NCBI GenBank assembly: GCA_038237625.1
Contig: JBBRYM010000005.1
Location: 1 to 64,000, forward strand
Length of the DNA stretch: 64,000 nt
From: JAWVFM01 sp038237625
GTDB taxonomy: Bacteria > Actinomycetota > Thermoleophilia > Solirubrobacterales > 70-9
Direction: 5' to 3'
The stretch's first letter is position 1; every line of letters begins with the position of its first letter. The notes beneath the pieces were generated by a model. It had not been told where the DNA came from and made no database searches. It saw only the letters and a list, made by a program, of their open reading frames with translations. Of this stretch, positions 22,634-31,391 are shown piece by piece. The position numbers and the translations under genes were made by a program.

Positions 22634-25198
22634 GTGGCCGAGCCTGCCTTCAGCCTGGATCCCTACGACTACGCGGAGGCGCGCGCGATCGAGCGCGAGC
22701 TCGGGGTCGCCGAGCCGGTCGCAGCGGTGCTCGTGCGCCGCGGCTACCGCACGCCGGCCGCGGCGAAAGCCTTTCTCGACTGCGACGACTGGCACGACCC
22801 TTTGCTTCTGGGTCCGATGGCGGAGGTCTCCGAGCGCATCAAAAGGGTCGCCTCGGCGGGCCGGCGGATCACGGTCCACGGCGACTACGACGTCGACGGG
22901 GTCTGCGCTACCGCGATATTGGTCGGAGCGCTTCGCGAGATTGGCGCCGACTGCGACTGGTACGTCCCCGATCGGCTTGGCGACGGCTACGGCCTCACCG
23001 AGGGGTCGGTCGAGCGAATCGCCGCGCGCGGCGGGGACCTGCTGATAACAGTCGATTGCGGGATCGGCTCGGCGACGGCGGTGGCCGCCGCCCGTGGCGC
23101 AGGCCTTGAGGTCATCGTCACTGACCACCACGAGCCACCCGAGAGCTTGCCTGACTGCCCGATCCTTCATCCGCGACTCGGCAAGTACCCGTTCGGCGAG
23201 CTCTGCGGCGCCGGTGTTGCCCTGAAGCTCGCATGCGCGGTGGCCGGCGACGGGTACGGCAAACGCTCGCTCGACATCGCCGCGCTCGCCACGGTGGCCG
23301 ACATGGTGCCGCTTGTCGGCGAGAACCGCGCCATCGTCCGGCGGGGGCTCGCCCTGGCCCGCCGGGCACTGCGGCCGGGCATGCGCGCGCTCAGCCTGGA
23401 GTCCGGAGTCGACCCGGTGCGCCTCGACGAAGGTGACTTCGCGTTTCGCCTCGGGCCGCGGATCAATGCAGCGGGACGGCTGTACAGGGCAGACGCCGCG
23501 ATCGAACTGATGCTCACGTCGAGCGATGAGCGCGCGGAGGCAATCGCGGTCGAATTGAGCGTGGCCAACGCCGAGCGGCGGAAGACAGAGCGCCTGGTGC
23601 TGGAGGCCGCCGAGGCCGCGCGCCGCGGGCTAAGCCCCGAATTTGCCAACGGCCCCGCGCTGGTCCTGGCAGGCGAAGGCTGGCATCCCGGAGTGGTTGG
23701 GATCGTGGCCTCCCGCATGGTGGAGCGCCACGGCGTCCCCGCTGTCCTCATCGCAATGGGCGGCGACGGGCGGGGACGAGGCTCCGCTCGCAGCGTGCCG
23801 GGCTTCGACCTACTCGCGGGACTCGACGCCTGTGCCTCTCATCTGATTCGCCATGGCGGTCACCGCGCCGCCGCCGGGCTGGAGATCGAGGCGACAGCCG
23901 TCGAGCCGTTCCGAGCTGCCTTCTGCGAGCAGGTCGTTGCCACACTCGGCGTCGAGCCAAAGCCGCAGACCGAGACGATCGACGCGATCATCGGTGGGGA
24001 GAGCCTTGGCCTCGATGTCGCGCGCCAGCTTGGCCGTCTGGGGCCGTTCGGCATGGGCAACCCCGAGGTTCGGCTGCTCGTGCCCTCGGCCCGCCTGGCT
24101 GATGTGCGCCCGATGGGGGAGGGCGAACACCATGCGCGCTTCACCCTGGCGAGCGGATCGCGCCGGGCGCTCGGCGTCGCCTTTGGAGTCAACGGCTCGC
24201 TGGAAGCCGCCGGATCCGACGAGGCGCCTCGCGACGTTTGCGTGCGACTCGAGGTGAACGAGTGGAATGGCGCGATCGAGCCGCGGGTGGTCCTCCGAAA
24301 GCTCTATGACGTCTCGGCGGCGGGCGACGACGAAGCTGATGCCAAGCTCATGCCGAGCCTGGACGGTGAGGAGTGGTGGCAGCGCTTCGAGGCCGAGCTC
24401 GCCCTGGCGCTCGACGAACCACGGGCCGACGAGCTCCCCGCGAAGACGCGGGAGCTCGTCGACCGGCGAGGCGCCTCCGGCATCGCGGCGGTTGCGGGGC
24501 TTGCCTCCTCAGGGGGCCCCCTCCTCGTGCTTGCCTGCGACGCCCTGCGACGCCGTGCGCTGGTAGAGCTGGCTGCGCAGCCCGCTCGCTTCGGCGGCGG
24601 CGAGGTCGCACTGGCATCTCGGCGCCTACCGCAAGCGGGTGTCGAGGCTGCCGTCTGCAGCGTGCTCGCCTCCGGACGAGGCGTCGTGCTAGCCGATTGG
24701 CGCTATCTGGACGGACGGGGGGCGCTCACGCGAGAGTTCCGGCATATCCTCGCCATCGATCCGCCGCCGGAGGCCGCCCTCGAGGCGGCGGCGCTCCGCG
24801 GTCGCTCGGCCGATGAGACCGGGCACTTCCATCTCGCCTGGGGGCCCGCGGAGATCGCGCTCGCGAGTCGTGTTCACGAGGACGAGTGGCCCTCACGGGC
24901 CGTGCTTGGGGCTGTCTATCGGGCCCTGCGGACCGCGGGCGACGGCGAGCTCGTCGAGACGGCCGCCGTTCGCGATTGCCTGTGCGGCCCTGGCCCGTTT
25001 CCGCGCAGCCCGGAGTCGGCCGCTCGGTGCCTGCGCGTTTTCCTCGAGCTTGGCCTCGTAACAGACGACGGTACCCCTGGCGTACGCAGGCTCCGGGTCG
25101 TATCCTCGGAGGGCGCCGAGCTCGATTCCGCGACGGCATTCGCCGCCTACAGTGCGCGCTCGGAGGAAGGCATCCAATACCTGACCAGGCGAGAATAA
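22634..25198 (+). CDS. recJ: Single-stranded-DNA-specific exonuclease RecJ
   Basis: An 854-residue 5'-3' exonuclease of the DHH superfamily. The DHH block shows HGDYDVDGVCATAIL, LLITVDCGIGS and VTDHHEPPE (about 75-170), and the DHHA1 block shows GEGWHPGVVGIVASRMVE and RHGGHRAAAGLEIE. An OB fold follows (about 440-560). About 290 extra residues at the C terminus resemble the long Bacillus-type RecJ tail and carry no obvious motif. It acts in recombination and mismatch repair. GTG start; the end abuts the rel frame. Confidence 0.95.
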   Translation: MAEPAFSLDPYDYAEARAIERELGVAEPVAAVLVRRGYRTPAAAKAFLDCDDWHDPLLLGPMAEVSERIKRVASAGRRITVHGDYDVDGVCATAILVGALREIGADCDWYVPDRLGDGYGLTEGSVERIAARGGDLLITVDCGIGSATAVAAARGAGLEVIVTDHHEPPESLPDCPILHPRLGKYPFGELCGAGVALKLACAVAGDGYGKRSLDIAALATVADMVPLVGENRAIVRRGLALARRALRPGMRALSLESGVDPVRLDEGDFAFRLGPRINAAGRLYRADAAIELMLTSSDERAEAIAVELSVANAERRKTERLVLEAAEAARRGLSPEFANGPALVLAGEGWHPGVVGIVASRMVERHGVPAVLIAMGGDGRGRGSARSVPGFDLLAGLDACASHLIRHGGHRAAAGLEIEATAVEPFRAAFCEQVVATLGVEPKPQTETIDAIIGGESLGLDVARQLGRLGPFGMGNPEVRLLVPSARLADVRPMGEGEHHARFTLASGSRRALGVAFGVNGSLEAAGSDEAPRDVCVRLEVNEWNGAIEPRVVLRKLYDVSAAGDDEADAKLMPSLDGEEWWQRFEAELALALDEPRADELPAKTRELVDRRGASGIAAVAGLASSGGPLLVLACDALRRRALVELAAQPARFGGGEVALASRRLPQAGVEAAVCSVLASGRGVVLADWRYLDGRGALTREFRHILAIDPPPEAALEAAALRGRSADETGHFHLAWGPAEIALASRVHEDEWPSRAVLGAVYRALRTAGDGELVETAAVRDCLCGPGPFPRSPESAARCLRVFLELGLVTDDGTPGVRRLRVVSSEGAELDSATAFAAYSARSEEGIQYLTRRE

Positions 25199-25350
25199 GC
25201 GAGCTGAACGAGGCGAGCGCGGCGCCCGCGGATCGCCGCGGTCATACGCGCGTAGGAGCCCCGGGAAAGCCGCCTGAGGCCTCGACCGCGACAGCTGGCA
25301 CATCCGAGCTCTCGGGCCAGGAACGAGCCCTCCTCGGCGACCTGCTGGCG

Positions 25351-27534
25351 GTGGTTGCCGAGCACTCCGAGAACGGCGAGGGCGAGGAGGCGCGTGAGCG
25401 GATCGTGGAGGCCTTCGTCTTCGCCTGCGACCGCCATGCCGATCAGCAGCGGCGAACGGGCGAGGACTTCATCACTCATCCGGTCGAGGTGGCGAAGATC
25501 TGCGCCGGCCTGCGTCTCGATGTCGACACCCTCTGCGCAGCGCTCTTGCACGACACGGTCGAGGACACCACCGCAAGCTTGGACGAGGTGGAAGGCCTCT
25601 TCGGCGACACGGTGTCGGCGCTGGTCGACGGCGTCACCAAGCTTACGGGGATCACCTTCCAGAGCCGCGATGAGCGGCAGGCCGAGAACTACCGCAAGAT
25701 GATGGTCGCGATGGCCACGGACGTCCGGGTCATCCTGATCAAGCTGGCCGATCGCCTCCACAACATGCGCACAATCGCGGGGCTTCCGAAGCAAAAGCAG
25801 CTCGAGAAGGCCCGCGAGACGCTCGAGATCTATGCGCCGCTGGCGCACCGCCTCGGCATCCACGCGATCAAGTGGGAGCTCGAGGACTTGGCCTTCCAGC
25901 GTCTTCATCCCCGCAAGTACGACGAGATCAAGAAGCTCGTCGCACAGCAGCGAACCGAGCGCGAGGCCTACGTGGAGGACGCTGGCCAGTTCCTGCGCAG
26001 CGAGCTCGGCACGGTGGGCATCGAAGCCGACATCTCAGGCCGCGCCAAGCACTTCTACTCGATCTACTCGAAGATGACCAAGAAGGGCAGGGAGTTCAAC
26101 GAGATCTACGACCTGACCGCGATGCGGGTCATCGTCGCCTCCGTCAAGGACTGCTACGGGGCGATTGGGATCATCCACTCGCTCTGGAAGCCACTCCCGG
26201 GGCGCTTTAAGGACTTCATCGCGACGCCCAAGCTGAACCTCTACCAGGCACTGCACACCACCGTCGTCGGCCCCGAAGGCCGACCTCTGGAGATCCAGGT
26301 GAGAACGGCCGAGATGCACGAGCTCGCCGAATACGGAATTGCCGCCCACGTCCTCTACAAGGAGGGTGCGCGGCGCGGCAAGGGCAAGATCGACGCCGAG
26401 CGCGACAAGATGACCTGGCTGCGCCAGCTTTTGGATGAAGACGGCGATCAGGATCCCAAGGAGTTCCTCGAGCAGCTGAAGGTCGACCTGTTCGAGGACG
26501 AGGTTTTCGTGTTCACGCCGCGGGGCGAGGTGAAGAACCTCTCGGCCGGGTCCACGCCCCTGGACTTCGCCTACGCGGTCCACACCGACGTCGGCCATCG
26601 CTGCGTGGGCGCGAAGGTCAACGGCAAGATCGTGCCGTTGCACTACCAGCTGCGCTCCGGCGACATCGTCGAGATCCTCACCGCGAAGCAGGAGCGCGGG
26701 CCTTCGCGCGACTGGCTCGGCGTGGTGCACACGAGCCGCGCGCGCAACAAGATCCGGGCCTTCCTCGGGCGCGAACGACGCGAGGATGCCGAACGCCGGG
26801 GCCGCGAGGAGCTGCAGGGCGCGCTCAAGAAGCGCGGCCTGCCCTCGGGCCGCGTCGCAGGATCGCCGCTCCTCGCGGACGTGATTCGCGAAATGGGGTT
26901 TCGCAAGGCCGACGACTTCTACATCGCCCTCGGCCAGGCCAAGGTCTCGCCGAAGACGGTGGTCAACAAGATCCTCCAGCGGCTCAAGCAGGGCGAGTCG
27001 GTCGCCGGCGACGAGACCGAGGCTCGACTGGCCGGCGTCCTGGAGGGACGAGACGAGCGCCAGCGGCGCATTCAGGACGCCTCCGACTTCGGAATCAAGG
27101 TCAAGGGCGTCGACGACGTGGTCGTGCGGCTCGCCAAGTGCTGCCGCCCGGTGCCGGGGGATCCCATCGTCGGCTATGTCTCGCTGGGGCGCGGCATCAC
27201 GATTCACCGCGAGGACTGCAACAACGTCGGCGCGCTGAAGAAGGACCCGGAGCGCTTCACCGACGTCAGCTGGGACGGGGGCAACGAGGCCTCGTACAGA
27301 GTCGAGCTTCAGGTCGACGCCTACGACCGCACTCGCCTTCTCGAGGATCTCTCGCGTACTTTCGCCGAGGTTGGCGTCAACATCCTCGAGGCGAAGTGCA
27401 CCACGAAGCACCCGATGGTCAAGAACCGCTTCGTCGTCGAGGTGGGGGACACCGAGCAGCTGCGGCAGTGCATCGCGCGCCTGCGCCACGTCGACGCAGT
27501 GTTCGACGCCTACCGGCTGACGCCGGGCTCCTGA
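25351..27534 (+). CDS. rel: Bifunctional (p)ppGpp synthetase/hydrolase Rel
   Basis: The stringent-response enzyme. An HD hydrolase domain (LLHDTVEDT) is followed by the synthetase domain, whose RFKD motif (the RXKD type of bifunctional Rel/SpoT, not the EXDD of RelA) is in PGRFKDFIATPKLNLYQALH, then TGS (VFTPRGEVKNLSAGSTPLDFAYAVH) and a C-terminal ACT domain. The start is unsettled: GTG at 25351 gives 727 residues. Coding-like sequence continues upstream to the recJ stop, where only an ATA (25195) or CTG is available in frame, so the true N terminus may be up to 52 residues longer. Confidence 0.95.
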   Translation: MVAEHSENGEGEEARERIVEAFVFACDRHADQQRRTGEDFITHPVEVAKICAGLRLDVDTLCAALLHDTVEDTTASLDEVEGLFGDTVSALVDGVTKLTGITFQSRDERQAENYRKMMVAMATDVRVILIKLADRLHNMRTIAGLPKQKQLEKARETLEIYAPLAHRLGIHAIKWELEDLAFQRLHPRKYDEIKKLVAQQRTEREAYVEDAGQFLRSELGTVGIEADISGRAKHFYSIYSKMTKKGREFNEIYDLTAMRVIVASVKDCYGAIGIIHSLWKPLPGRFKDFIATPKLNLYQALHTTVVGPEGRPLEIQVRTAEMHELAEYGIAAHVLYKEGARRGKGKIDAERDKMTWLRQLLDEDGDQDPKEFLEQLKVDLFEDEVFVFTPRGEVKNLSAGSTPLDFAYAVHTDVGHRCVGAKVNGKIVPLHYQLRSGDIVEILTAKQERGPSRDWLGVVHTSRARNKIRAFLGRERREDAERRGREELQGALKKRGLPSGRVAGSPLLADVIREMGFRKADDFYIALGQAKVSPKTVVNKILQRLKQGESVAGDETEARLAGVLEGRDERQRRIQDASDFGIKVKGVDDVVVRLAKCCRPVPGDPIVGYVSLGRGITIHREDCNNVGALKKDPERFTDVSWDGGNEASYRVELQVDAYDRTRLLEDLSRTFAEVGVNILEAKCTTKHPMVKNRFVVEVGDTEQLRQCIARLRHVDAVFDAYRLTPGS

Positions 27535-27597
27535 TCGACTGGCTGCGGACGATGCCCGGCCTGGGGCTGAAGCTCGAGGGAATCGAGGAGGCGCGAC

Positions 27598-28476
27598 GTG
27601 CAACGTGACCCCGTCAGCGTCGTGGTGCCCTTTCGCGGCCAGCCAGAAGACGCCGCTGCCGTTCTGGCGAGGGTGGGGAGGCTTCGCCTCGCGCCGCGCG
27701 ACGAGCTCGTGATCGCCGACAACAGCGACGACGCCTGCCTGGTCGCCGCGGTCGGGGCCGATCGGCCGGTTCGCGCCGTACGCGCCGGCGGCGAGCGCTC
27801 GTCTTACCACGCCAGGAACGCCGGAGCGCGCGCCGCCGGGCGAGAGTGGCTGCTATTCATGGACGCGGACTGCGATCCCGATCCCGGGCTCCTCGACGCC
27901 TACTTCTCGGAGACGCCGGGTGAAGGAGTCGGGGCGCTCGCCGGACAGATCCTCGGCGACTTTCAGCAGAGCTCGTTCCTGGCCCGCTACGTCGAGTCAC
28001 GCAAGTTCTTCCGCCAGGACTCCGGCCTCCTCGCCGAGGCCGGAGTGGCGGCAACCGGCAACCTGCTTGTCCGCCGCGAGGCGTTCGACGCGATCGCTGG
28101 ATTCACCGAGGGCATCCGTTCAGCCGGCGATGTGGATCTGTGCCGCCGACTGCGCTCCGCCGGGTGGGCGATCGAGGCCCGCCAGAATGCCGTTGTTCGT
28201 CATCGCCATCGCGACAGCCTGCCCTCACTGCTCTCGGCGATCGCTCGCTACGGAGCCGGGTCGCGGTGGCTCGATCAGCGTGAGCCCGGCACGTCGCCGC
28301 CATGGCCGCTTGTCTCGGGCGTTGTCGGGGTCGCATTGGATGTGCCGCGAAACCTCGTTCGCGGGCGCGTCGAGGAAGCGGCGTTTCGCCTCGTCGACGG
28401 TGCCGGGCTCGCGGCCCACGTGGTCGGCTACCGAATGAGCAACGCGGCACCGCCCCTTTTGAAGTTGTCCCTCTAA
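27598..28476 (+). CDS. Family 2 glycosyltransferase
   Basis: A 292-residue GT-A fold glycosyltransferase: VSVVVPFRGQ at the N terminus, the DxD-type metal site in LLFMDADCDPD, and the acceptor-side GDVDLCRRLRSAGW with a following RHRHRD. Only one weakly hydrophobic C-terminal stretch is present, so it is probably cytosolic or peripherally bound. GTG at 27598 has a strong GAGGAGG site. Donor sugar and acceptor are unknown. Confidence 0.85.
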   Translation: MQRDPVSVVVPFRGQPEDAAAVLARVGRLRLAPRDELVIADNSDDACLVAAVGADRPVRAVRAGGERSSYHARNAGARAAGREWLLFMDADCDPDPGLLDAYFSETPGEGVGALAGQILGDFQQSSFLARYVESRKFFRQDSGLLAEAGVAATGNLLVRREAFDAIAGFTEGIRSAGDVDLCRRLRSAGWAIEARQNAVVRHRHRDSLPSLLSAIARYGAGSRWLDQREPGTSPPWPLVSGVVGVALDVPRNLVRGRVEEAAFRLVDGAGLAAHVVGYRMSNAAPPLLKLSL

Positions 28477-28494
28477 AGCCGCGGCTGCGAAGTC

Positions 28495-28949
28495 TCAAAC
28501 GTCTGCTTCGGCAGCCCTGCGAGCCTGTTCGACGTCAAGGAAATGCTGCATGGAAACGATTGTCCCGCCGCGCACCCTGCAAACCGCCCCGATCGGGGTG
28601 GCGATCTCCAACTCCGGGCCGGACAGACGCCCGATCGCCTCGCCCAGCATCAAGACCACTCCCGGCCTCGCCTCGACCCAGCTGTCGACGCGAACCGAAA
28701 AGCTGCTCCACGGCCTGACCCACTCACTCCAGGCGGCAAGGAGGCCATCGGGGCCGGCGAATGGGCCCGCCATCCCTCCGATGAAGCCTCCGTCAGGCGT
28801 GGCAAATTCGATCTTCGCGTCGGGCGCGAGCCACGTCCGATTCGCTTCGAGAATCGTGGCGTCCTCGAGGAGCCCGCGGATCTCCAGCTCGACTCCAGGT
28901 CAAACCGCCCGCCCCACATCCCCTGCACGATCTCGATGTTCGAAGCCAC
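28495..28949 (-). pseudogene. NTF2/SnoaL-like protein, frameshifted
   Basis: From a GTG at 28949 the frame reads MASNIEIVQGMWGGRFDLE, a family N terminus, then fails. From about 28890 the adjacent frame continues with LEIRGLLEDATILEAN and runs through a normal NTF2-like fold to DVEQARRAAEADV with a TGA at 28495. One base gained or lost near GGAGTCGAG accounts for it. It is a distant relative of the 0-2.5 kb array and lies 9 bases after the HIT gene. The intact remainder suggests recent decay or a sequence error. Confidence 0.7.
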
Positions 28950-28958
28950 TGAGAAACC

Positions 28959-29378
28959 CTAGGACGAGGCGATCGCCGCCCGGATCGCCTCGGCGGCCGA
29001 TTCGGCCTCGCCCTCGCGGTAGTTGCGTCGCGGCCAGAAGAACCCGCGCAGGCCATCTTTGGGGTTTCGGGGGACCACATGGATATGGAAGTGGGGGACG
29101 CTCTGGCTGACGATGTTGTTATTCGCCACGAATGCCCCCTTTGACCCCATTGCCTCTCGCACCGCGACGGTCAGCGTCTTGGCGTTTTCCCACAGACGCG
29201 TCGCGAGCTCATCCGGCAAGTCCCAGATGGTCTCGTGGTGCTCGCGGGGGATCAGGAGCGCATGACCGGGGAAAAGCGGGCGAGCGTCGAGAAATGCAAC
29301 GGTCGACTTGTCCTCGAACACGACGTGCGCCTCGGTTTCGCCCGCGGCGATCGCGCAGAAGCCGCAGTCGCCCGCCAC
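28959..29378 (-). CDS. HIT-family hydrolase/transferase
   Basis: A 139-residue histidine-triad protein. An N-terminal zinc-type pair (CGFCAIA), the fold core and the catalytic HFHIHVVPR at about 95-103 are present. Such proteins hydrolyse nucleoside phosphoramidates or dinucleotides. The GTG start overlaps the TAG of the lipid kinase gene by one base (TAGTG), so it is coupled to that gene. A second HIT protein is at 32766-33257. Confidence 0.92.
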   Translation of the reverse strand: MAGDCGFCAIAAGETEAHVVFEDKSTVAFLDARPLFPGHALLIPREHHETIWDLPDELATRLWENAKTLTVAVREAMGSKGAFVANNNIVSQSVPHFHIHVVPRNPKDGLRGFFWPRRNYREGEAESAAEAIRAAIASS

Positions 29379-30379
29379 TATGAGACGACGGTGAGGGCAC
29401 CGGGCTCGATCCCAAGCTCGACCTCGGCCTGGTCGCCGATGTAATCGCCGTCGACCTGCACCGGCACTGGCCGCGCCCGGCCTTCGGCGTCGCCGGAAGT
29501 CGCGGTGATGCGGCCCTCGGTAAGACCCTCGAAATGCGAAATTTGGCGATGCTTGGAGATCGCCAGACGGTCGGTGAGGGCGCGGGCGATGATCGTGGGA
29601 ACGTCGCGCTGGGCCGCGCGTCGAAGCACCGCCGCAGAGAGCGTGCCGTTGTCGATGCAGGCCCCCTCGCAGATCCGCACCGGCTGTCCGCCGAAGTACG
29701 TGAAGGGATCGGAGTTTTGGACGATGGCGGTTATTCCCTCGGCCGTGCCCTGCTCGGACTCGACGCGCATCGTCGCCGGATTCACGAGGTAGCGCCGGTA
29801 GAACCCCGACATCGCCATCGAAACGTAGAACCAGCGGCCGCCACGGGCCTTGAGCTTGGGATGGGCATCCACGTGCTTGGCAGCCGTCGCGTCGAGGCCG
29901 GCGCCGCAGGCGAACAGAAAGCGCCGGCCGTTTGCGACCCCGAGATCGACCTTTCGGGGCTTGAAGTCGTCAGCCATGGCGAGCAGGTGCTCGGTCGCGT
30001 CGACGACGTCGTTGGGAATCCCGAGGGTTCGGCAGACTACGTTGGTGGATCCGCCGGGCAGGACGCTGACCGGAATGTCGGTACCCGCGACTCCGTTGGC
30101 GATCTCGTTCAGGGTGCCGTCGCCCCCGAAGGCCACGACAACGTCGTAATTGCCATCGGCGGCCTCGCGGCCGATCTCGGTGGCGTGGTCCTTCGCTTCG
30201 GTCGTTTCCGCCTCGACCTCGTACCGCCCCTGGAGCGCGTAGACGACCAGGTTCTTCAGCCGGTCCGACACCGTCGTCGCGTATGGGTTGACGACGATCA
30301 GCATGCGCTTCTTCGCCCTTCGTGCCGGCTGCTTGCTCACGGGGCGCGACTTGGGCTTCGCCGGTGCGGACAAGGACAC
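29378..30379 (-). CDS. Diacylglycerol/lipid kinase family protein
   Basis: About 333 residues from the GTG at 30379 (MSLSAPAKPKSRP…); a GTG at 30340 is an alternative. The DAGK catalytic domain begins RMLIVVNPYAT, with the ATP-binding GGDGTLNEIANGV, the PGGSTNVVCRTLG loop, and the C-terminal beta-sandwich ending VQVDGDYIGDQAEVELGIEPG. It phosphorylates lipid alcohols such as diacylglycerol or sphingosine-like bases; the actual substrate is unknown. A basic N-terminal patch (QPARRAKKR) could aid membrane contact. Confidence 0.9.
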   Translation of the reverse strand: MSLSAPAKPKSRPVSKQPARRAKKRMLIVVNPYATTVSDRLKNLVVYALQGRYEVEAETTEAKDHATEIGREAADGNYDVVVAFGGDGTLNEIANGVAGTDIPVSVLPGGSTNVVCRTLGIPNDVVDATEHLLAMADDFKPRKVDLGVANGRRFLFACGAGLDATAAKHVDAHPKLKARGGRWFYVSMAMSGFYRRYLVNPATMRVESEQGTAEGITAIVQNSDPFTYFGGQPVRICEGACIDNGTLSAAVLRRAAQRDVPTIIARALTDRLAISKHRQISHFEGLTEGRITATSGDAEGRARPVPVQVDGDYIGDQAEVELGIEPGALTVVS

Positions 30380-30389
30380 GAGAGCGAGA

Positions 30390-31391
30390 CTACCCGTCGA
30401 TAGCCTCGAAGCGAACCAGCTCGTGCTCGTCGATCTCACGCGCACGTCCCTCGCGGATCAGGAGGTCCATGTGGCCGATCACCTCCGAGAGGGTCAGGTA
30501 TGCCTGCGTCACCGCGACGTTTCCCCAAAGCGACTGCGCCATCTCGTAAGCGCTCCGCGGCCCATCGCCCAGAAGGCTCAGGATCTTCTCCGCGCGACGG
30601 GCGTGCATCGCCATGCGCTCGTCGATCAGCGCTCGGTGATTGGTCACCGGGTCGCCGTGGCCCGTTAGGACGATCTCGGCGTCGAGCTCACGTGTGCGGG
30701 CGAGGGAATCCATGTAGGTGAGGAGCGCCTGGGGACGTTCGCTCGAGCCGTCGAGCGGTCGCGAGAGCAACGGGTTCGAGGAGATGTGGGCAAGGAGATG
30801 GTCGGCGGCCAGAAGAATCCTGCGATCCGAGTCCCAGAACAGCGTGTCGGAAGGCGAATGGCCCGGCCGGTGCTGGACCTCGAGGCTTCGATGGTGGAGC
30901 TCCAGCATCTGCGCCTCGTGAAGCGGCTTGGTGATCCGCGCATGGGCCCCCCAAGCGCGAAAGCTTCGTGAGACCGAGCGCAGAGCCACGACTACGTCCT
31001 CGGGGATGCCGTGGCGGCGCATGATGTCCGCGGCGAAGGCGTCGTCGCGTTCGGCGTCGTCGGCGAAGTTCTCGAAGAACGGGACCGCAACGTCGATCGC
31101 CGCCACCTCGGCCCCCGAGCGCTGCGTGACGATCTCGACCAGCCCGAGGTGGTCGATGTGCTGATGGGTGAGGATCACCAGCTCGATGTCGCTGATGGGG
31201 CGCCCGAGCTCTTTGAGTTGGCGCTCGAGCTCGTCGAGGGCTTTGCCCGAATTGGGCCCGGTGTCGACCAACGTGAGCGGGTCGTCCTCGATCAGGTAGC
31301 AGTTGACCCGTCCGACCGCGAATGGAGTCGGGATCGGCAGGCGATGGATTCCAGCCTCGGCCGCGCGCGCGAGCGCCTCGTCGGCGGTCAC
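30390..31391 (-). CDS. Metallo-beta-lactamase-fold hydrolase
   Basis: A 333-residue MBL-fold enzyme with the dimetal motif THQHIDHLG (His76, His78, Asp80, His81), VQHRPGHSPSDTLFW (third His), LLAADHLL (Asp bridging) and LTGHGDPV. The C-terminal 60 residues form a winged-helix-like LACTB2-type extension (AYEMAQSLWGNVAVTQAYLTLSEVIGHMDLL). Likely a hydrolase of thioesters or nucleic acids. GTG start overlaps the phosphohexomutase stop. Confidence 0.88.
   Translation of the reverse strand: MTADEALARAAEAGIHRLPIPTPFAVGRVNCYLIEDDPLTLVDTGPNSGKALDELERQLKELGRPISDIELVILTHQHIDHLGLVEIVTQRSGAEVAAIDVAVPFFENFADDAERDDAFAADIMRRHGIPEDVVVALRSVSRSFRAWGAHARITKPLHEAQMLELHHRSLEVQHRPGHSPSDTLFWDSDRRILLAADHLLAHISSNPLLSRPLDGSSERPQALLTYMDSLARTRELDAEIVLTGHGDPVTNHRALIDERMAMHARRAEKILSLLGDGPRSAYEMAQSLWGNVAVTQAYLTLSEVIGHMDLLIREGRAREIDEHELVRFEAIDG

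Noticed and set aside
24886..25194. rel starting at 24886 inside recJ
   Set aside because: It would overlap recJ by over 300 bases and its N-terminal residues look like a frame shadow of recJ.
26035..27810. A 591-codon minus-strand frame opposite rel
   Set aside because: Low-complexity Val/Asp/Leu-rich shadow of the rel codons; no domain or promoter.
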